Source of the DNA: Acidobacteriota bacterium
GTDB taxonomy: Bacteria > Acidobacteriota > Terriglobia > Terriglobales > Acidobacteriaceae
Reading direction: 5' to 3'
Assembly: GCA_003225615.1 (NCBI GenBank)
Contig: QIAS01000069.1
Location: forward strand, 1-15,630
DNA length: 15,630 nt
Shown here: positions 15,364-15,630 of the stretch, piece by piece
Position numbering within the stretch: position 1 is the stretch's first letter
How the letters are laid out: every line of letters starts with the position of its first letter
The notes under the pieces: model-generated
The model's database searches: none
Told to the model about the DNA's origin: nothing
The model's input: only the letters and a program-made list of their open reading frames with translations
Program-made: the position numbers and the translations under genes

Positions 15364-15630
15364 ATGACCCCTGATCTCACTACCCGGACCCTGCTCGCCC
15401 TTGTGTTTACCCTCGTGGTCTGGGCGTCCGCATTCGCGGGAATCCGCGCCGCCCTGCGATCCTACTCGCCGGGACAGCTTGCAGTGCTGCGCTTCCTGAT
15501 CGCTTCACTTACCCTGGCCATCTACGCCGGCCTGGCTCATTTCCGCCGGCCCGCTCTGCGCGACATCCCCGGTTTCGTCGGCACGGGCGCCATTGGCATA
15601 ACGTTCTATAATCTCGCAGTCAATTACGGC
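15364..15630 (+). CDS. EamA/DMT-family transporter (partial, right edge)
   Basis: The first 89 codons of a ten-helix drug/metabolite exporter of the inner membrane. The product begins MTPDLTTRTLLALVF, and helix 1 contains VVWASAFAGIRAAL, the usual W(A/G)S(A/T)F-type start of EamA proteins. Next come SPGQLAVLRFLIASLTLAIYAGL as helix 2, and the FVGTGAIGITFYNLAVNYG segment as helix 3. The rest lies beyond the window. Start is the ATG at 15364, which has no ribosome site because repeat tract 3 runs up to it. It follows the MOSC gene in the same direction. It is not a close copy of the broken EamA gene at 11860-12767. Members export amino acids, purines or other metabolites; the substrate here is unknown. 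Confidence 0.88.
   Translation, partial: MTPDLTTRTLLALVFTLVVWASAFAGIRAALRSYSPGQLAVLRFLIASLTLAIYAGLAHFRRPALRDIPGFVGTGAIGITFYNLAVNYG

Overview
The window looks like chromosomal DNA of a Gram-negative, fairly GC-rich bacterium. The best guess is an acidobacterium of the Koribacter/Terriglobia kind. This rests on the outer-membrane beta-barrel proteins, the DciA-gatC-gatA arrangement, a small Cys-rich protein and a secreted protein of types I associate with that group, and intergenic repeats of the same flavour. It is inference from gene style, not from a marker gene. No rRNA, tRNA, CRISPR array, phage or transposase was seen.

Layout. Bases 1-2139 (minus strand) hold a translation operon: a DUF721/DciA-like gene, gatC, a DUF5076 gene and the first 379 codons of gatA, which runs off the left edge. 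Divergent from it is the iron/oxidative-stress gene yggX (2304-2585, plus). Two paralogous outer-membrane barrel genes follow on the minus strand (2632-4011); the second carries a long Pro-rich linker. After a 367-base gap comes an orphan STAS anti-anti-sigma gene (plus), stop-to-stop with a LysR-type regulator gene (minus). The regulator is divergent from a two-gene leucine-type pathway: a 2-isopropylmalate synthase lacking the usual leucine-binding C-terminal domain, then a 3-isopropylmalate dehydrogenase.

Bases 8581-8838 encode a small Cys-rich protein, convergent with a family 2 glycosyltransferase, itself behind an HD-GYP response regulator (both minus). A secreted protein of unknown function follows (11001-11672, plus). 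Next is a broken EamA/DMT exporter gene (11860-12767, minus): the reading frame shifts in the middle and about a dozen residues of a membrane helix seem to be missing. The last block (plus) is a class III PLP aminotransferase, a MOSC-domain protein and the start of a second EamA transporter gene, cut by the right edge.

Functionally the region is mostly housekeeping (tRNA-dependent amidation, iron handling, branched-chain amino acid synthesis) plus envelope and signalling genes. The most unusual signals are non-coding. Several intergenic stretches carry a degenerate 7-base tandem periodicity (roughly nnRRCCR), often directly before start codons and in the orientation of the downstream gene. 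There are also single copies of REP-like palindromic elements and a 24-base dyad downstream of leuB. The strongest protein-level oddities are the truncated LeuA, the DUF5076 gene inside gatCA, and the decayed EamA gene close to an apparently intact one.
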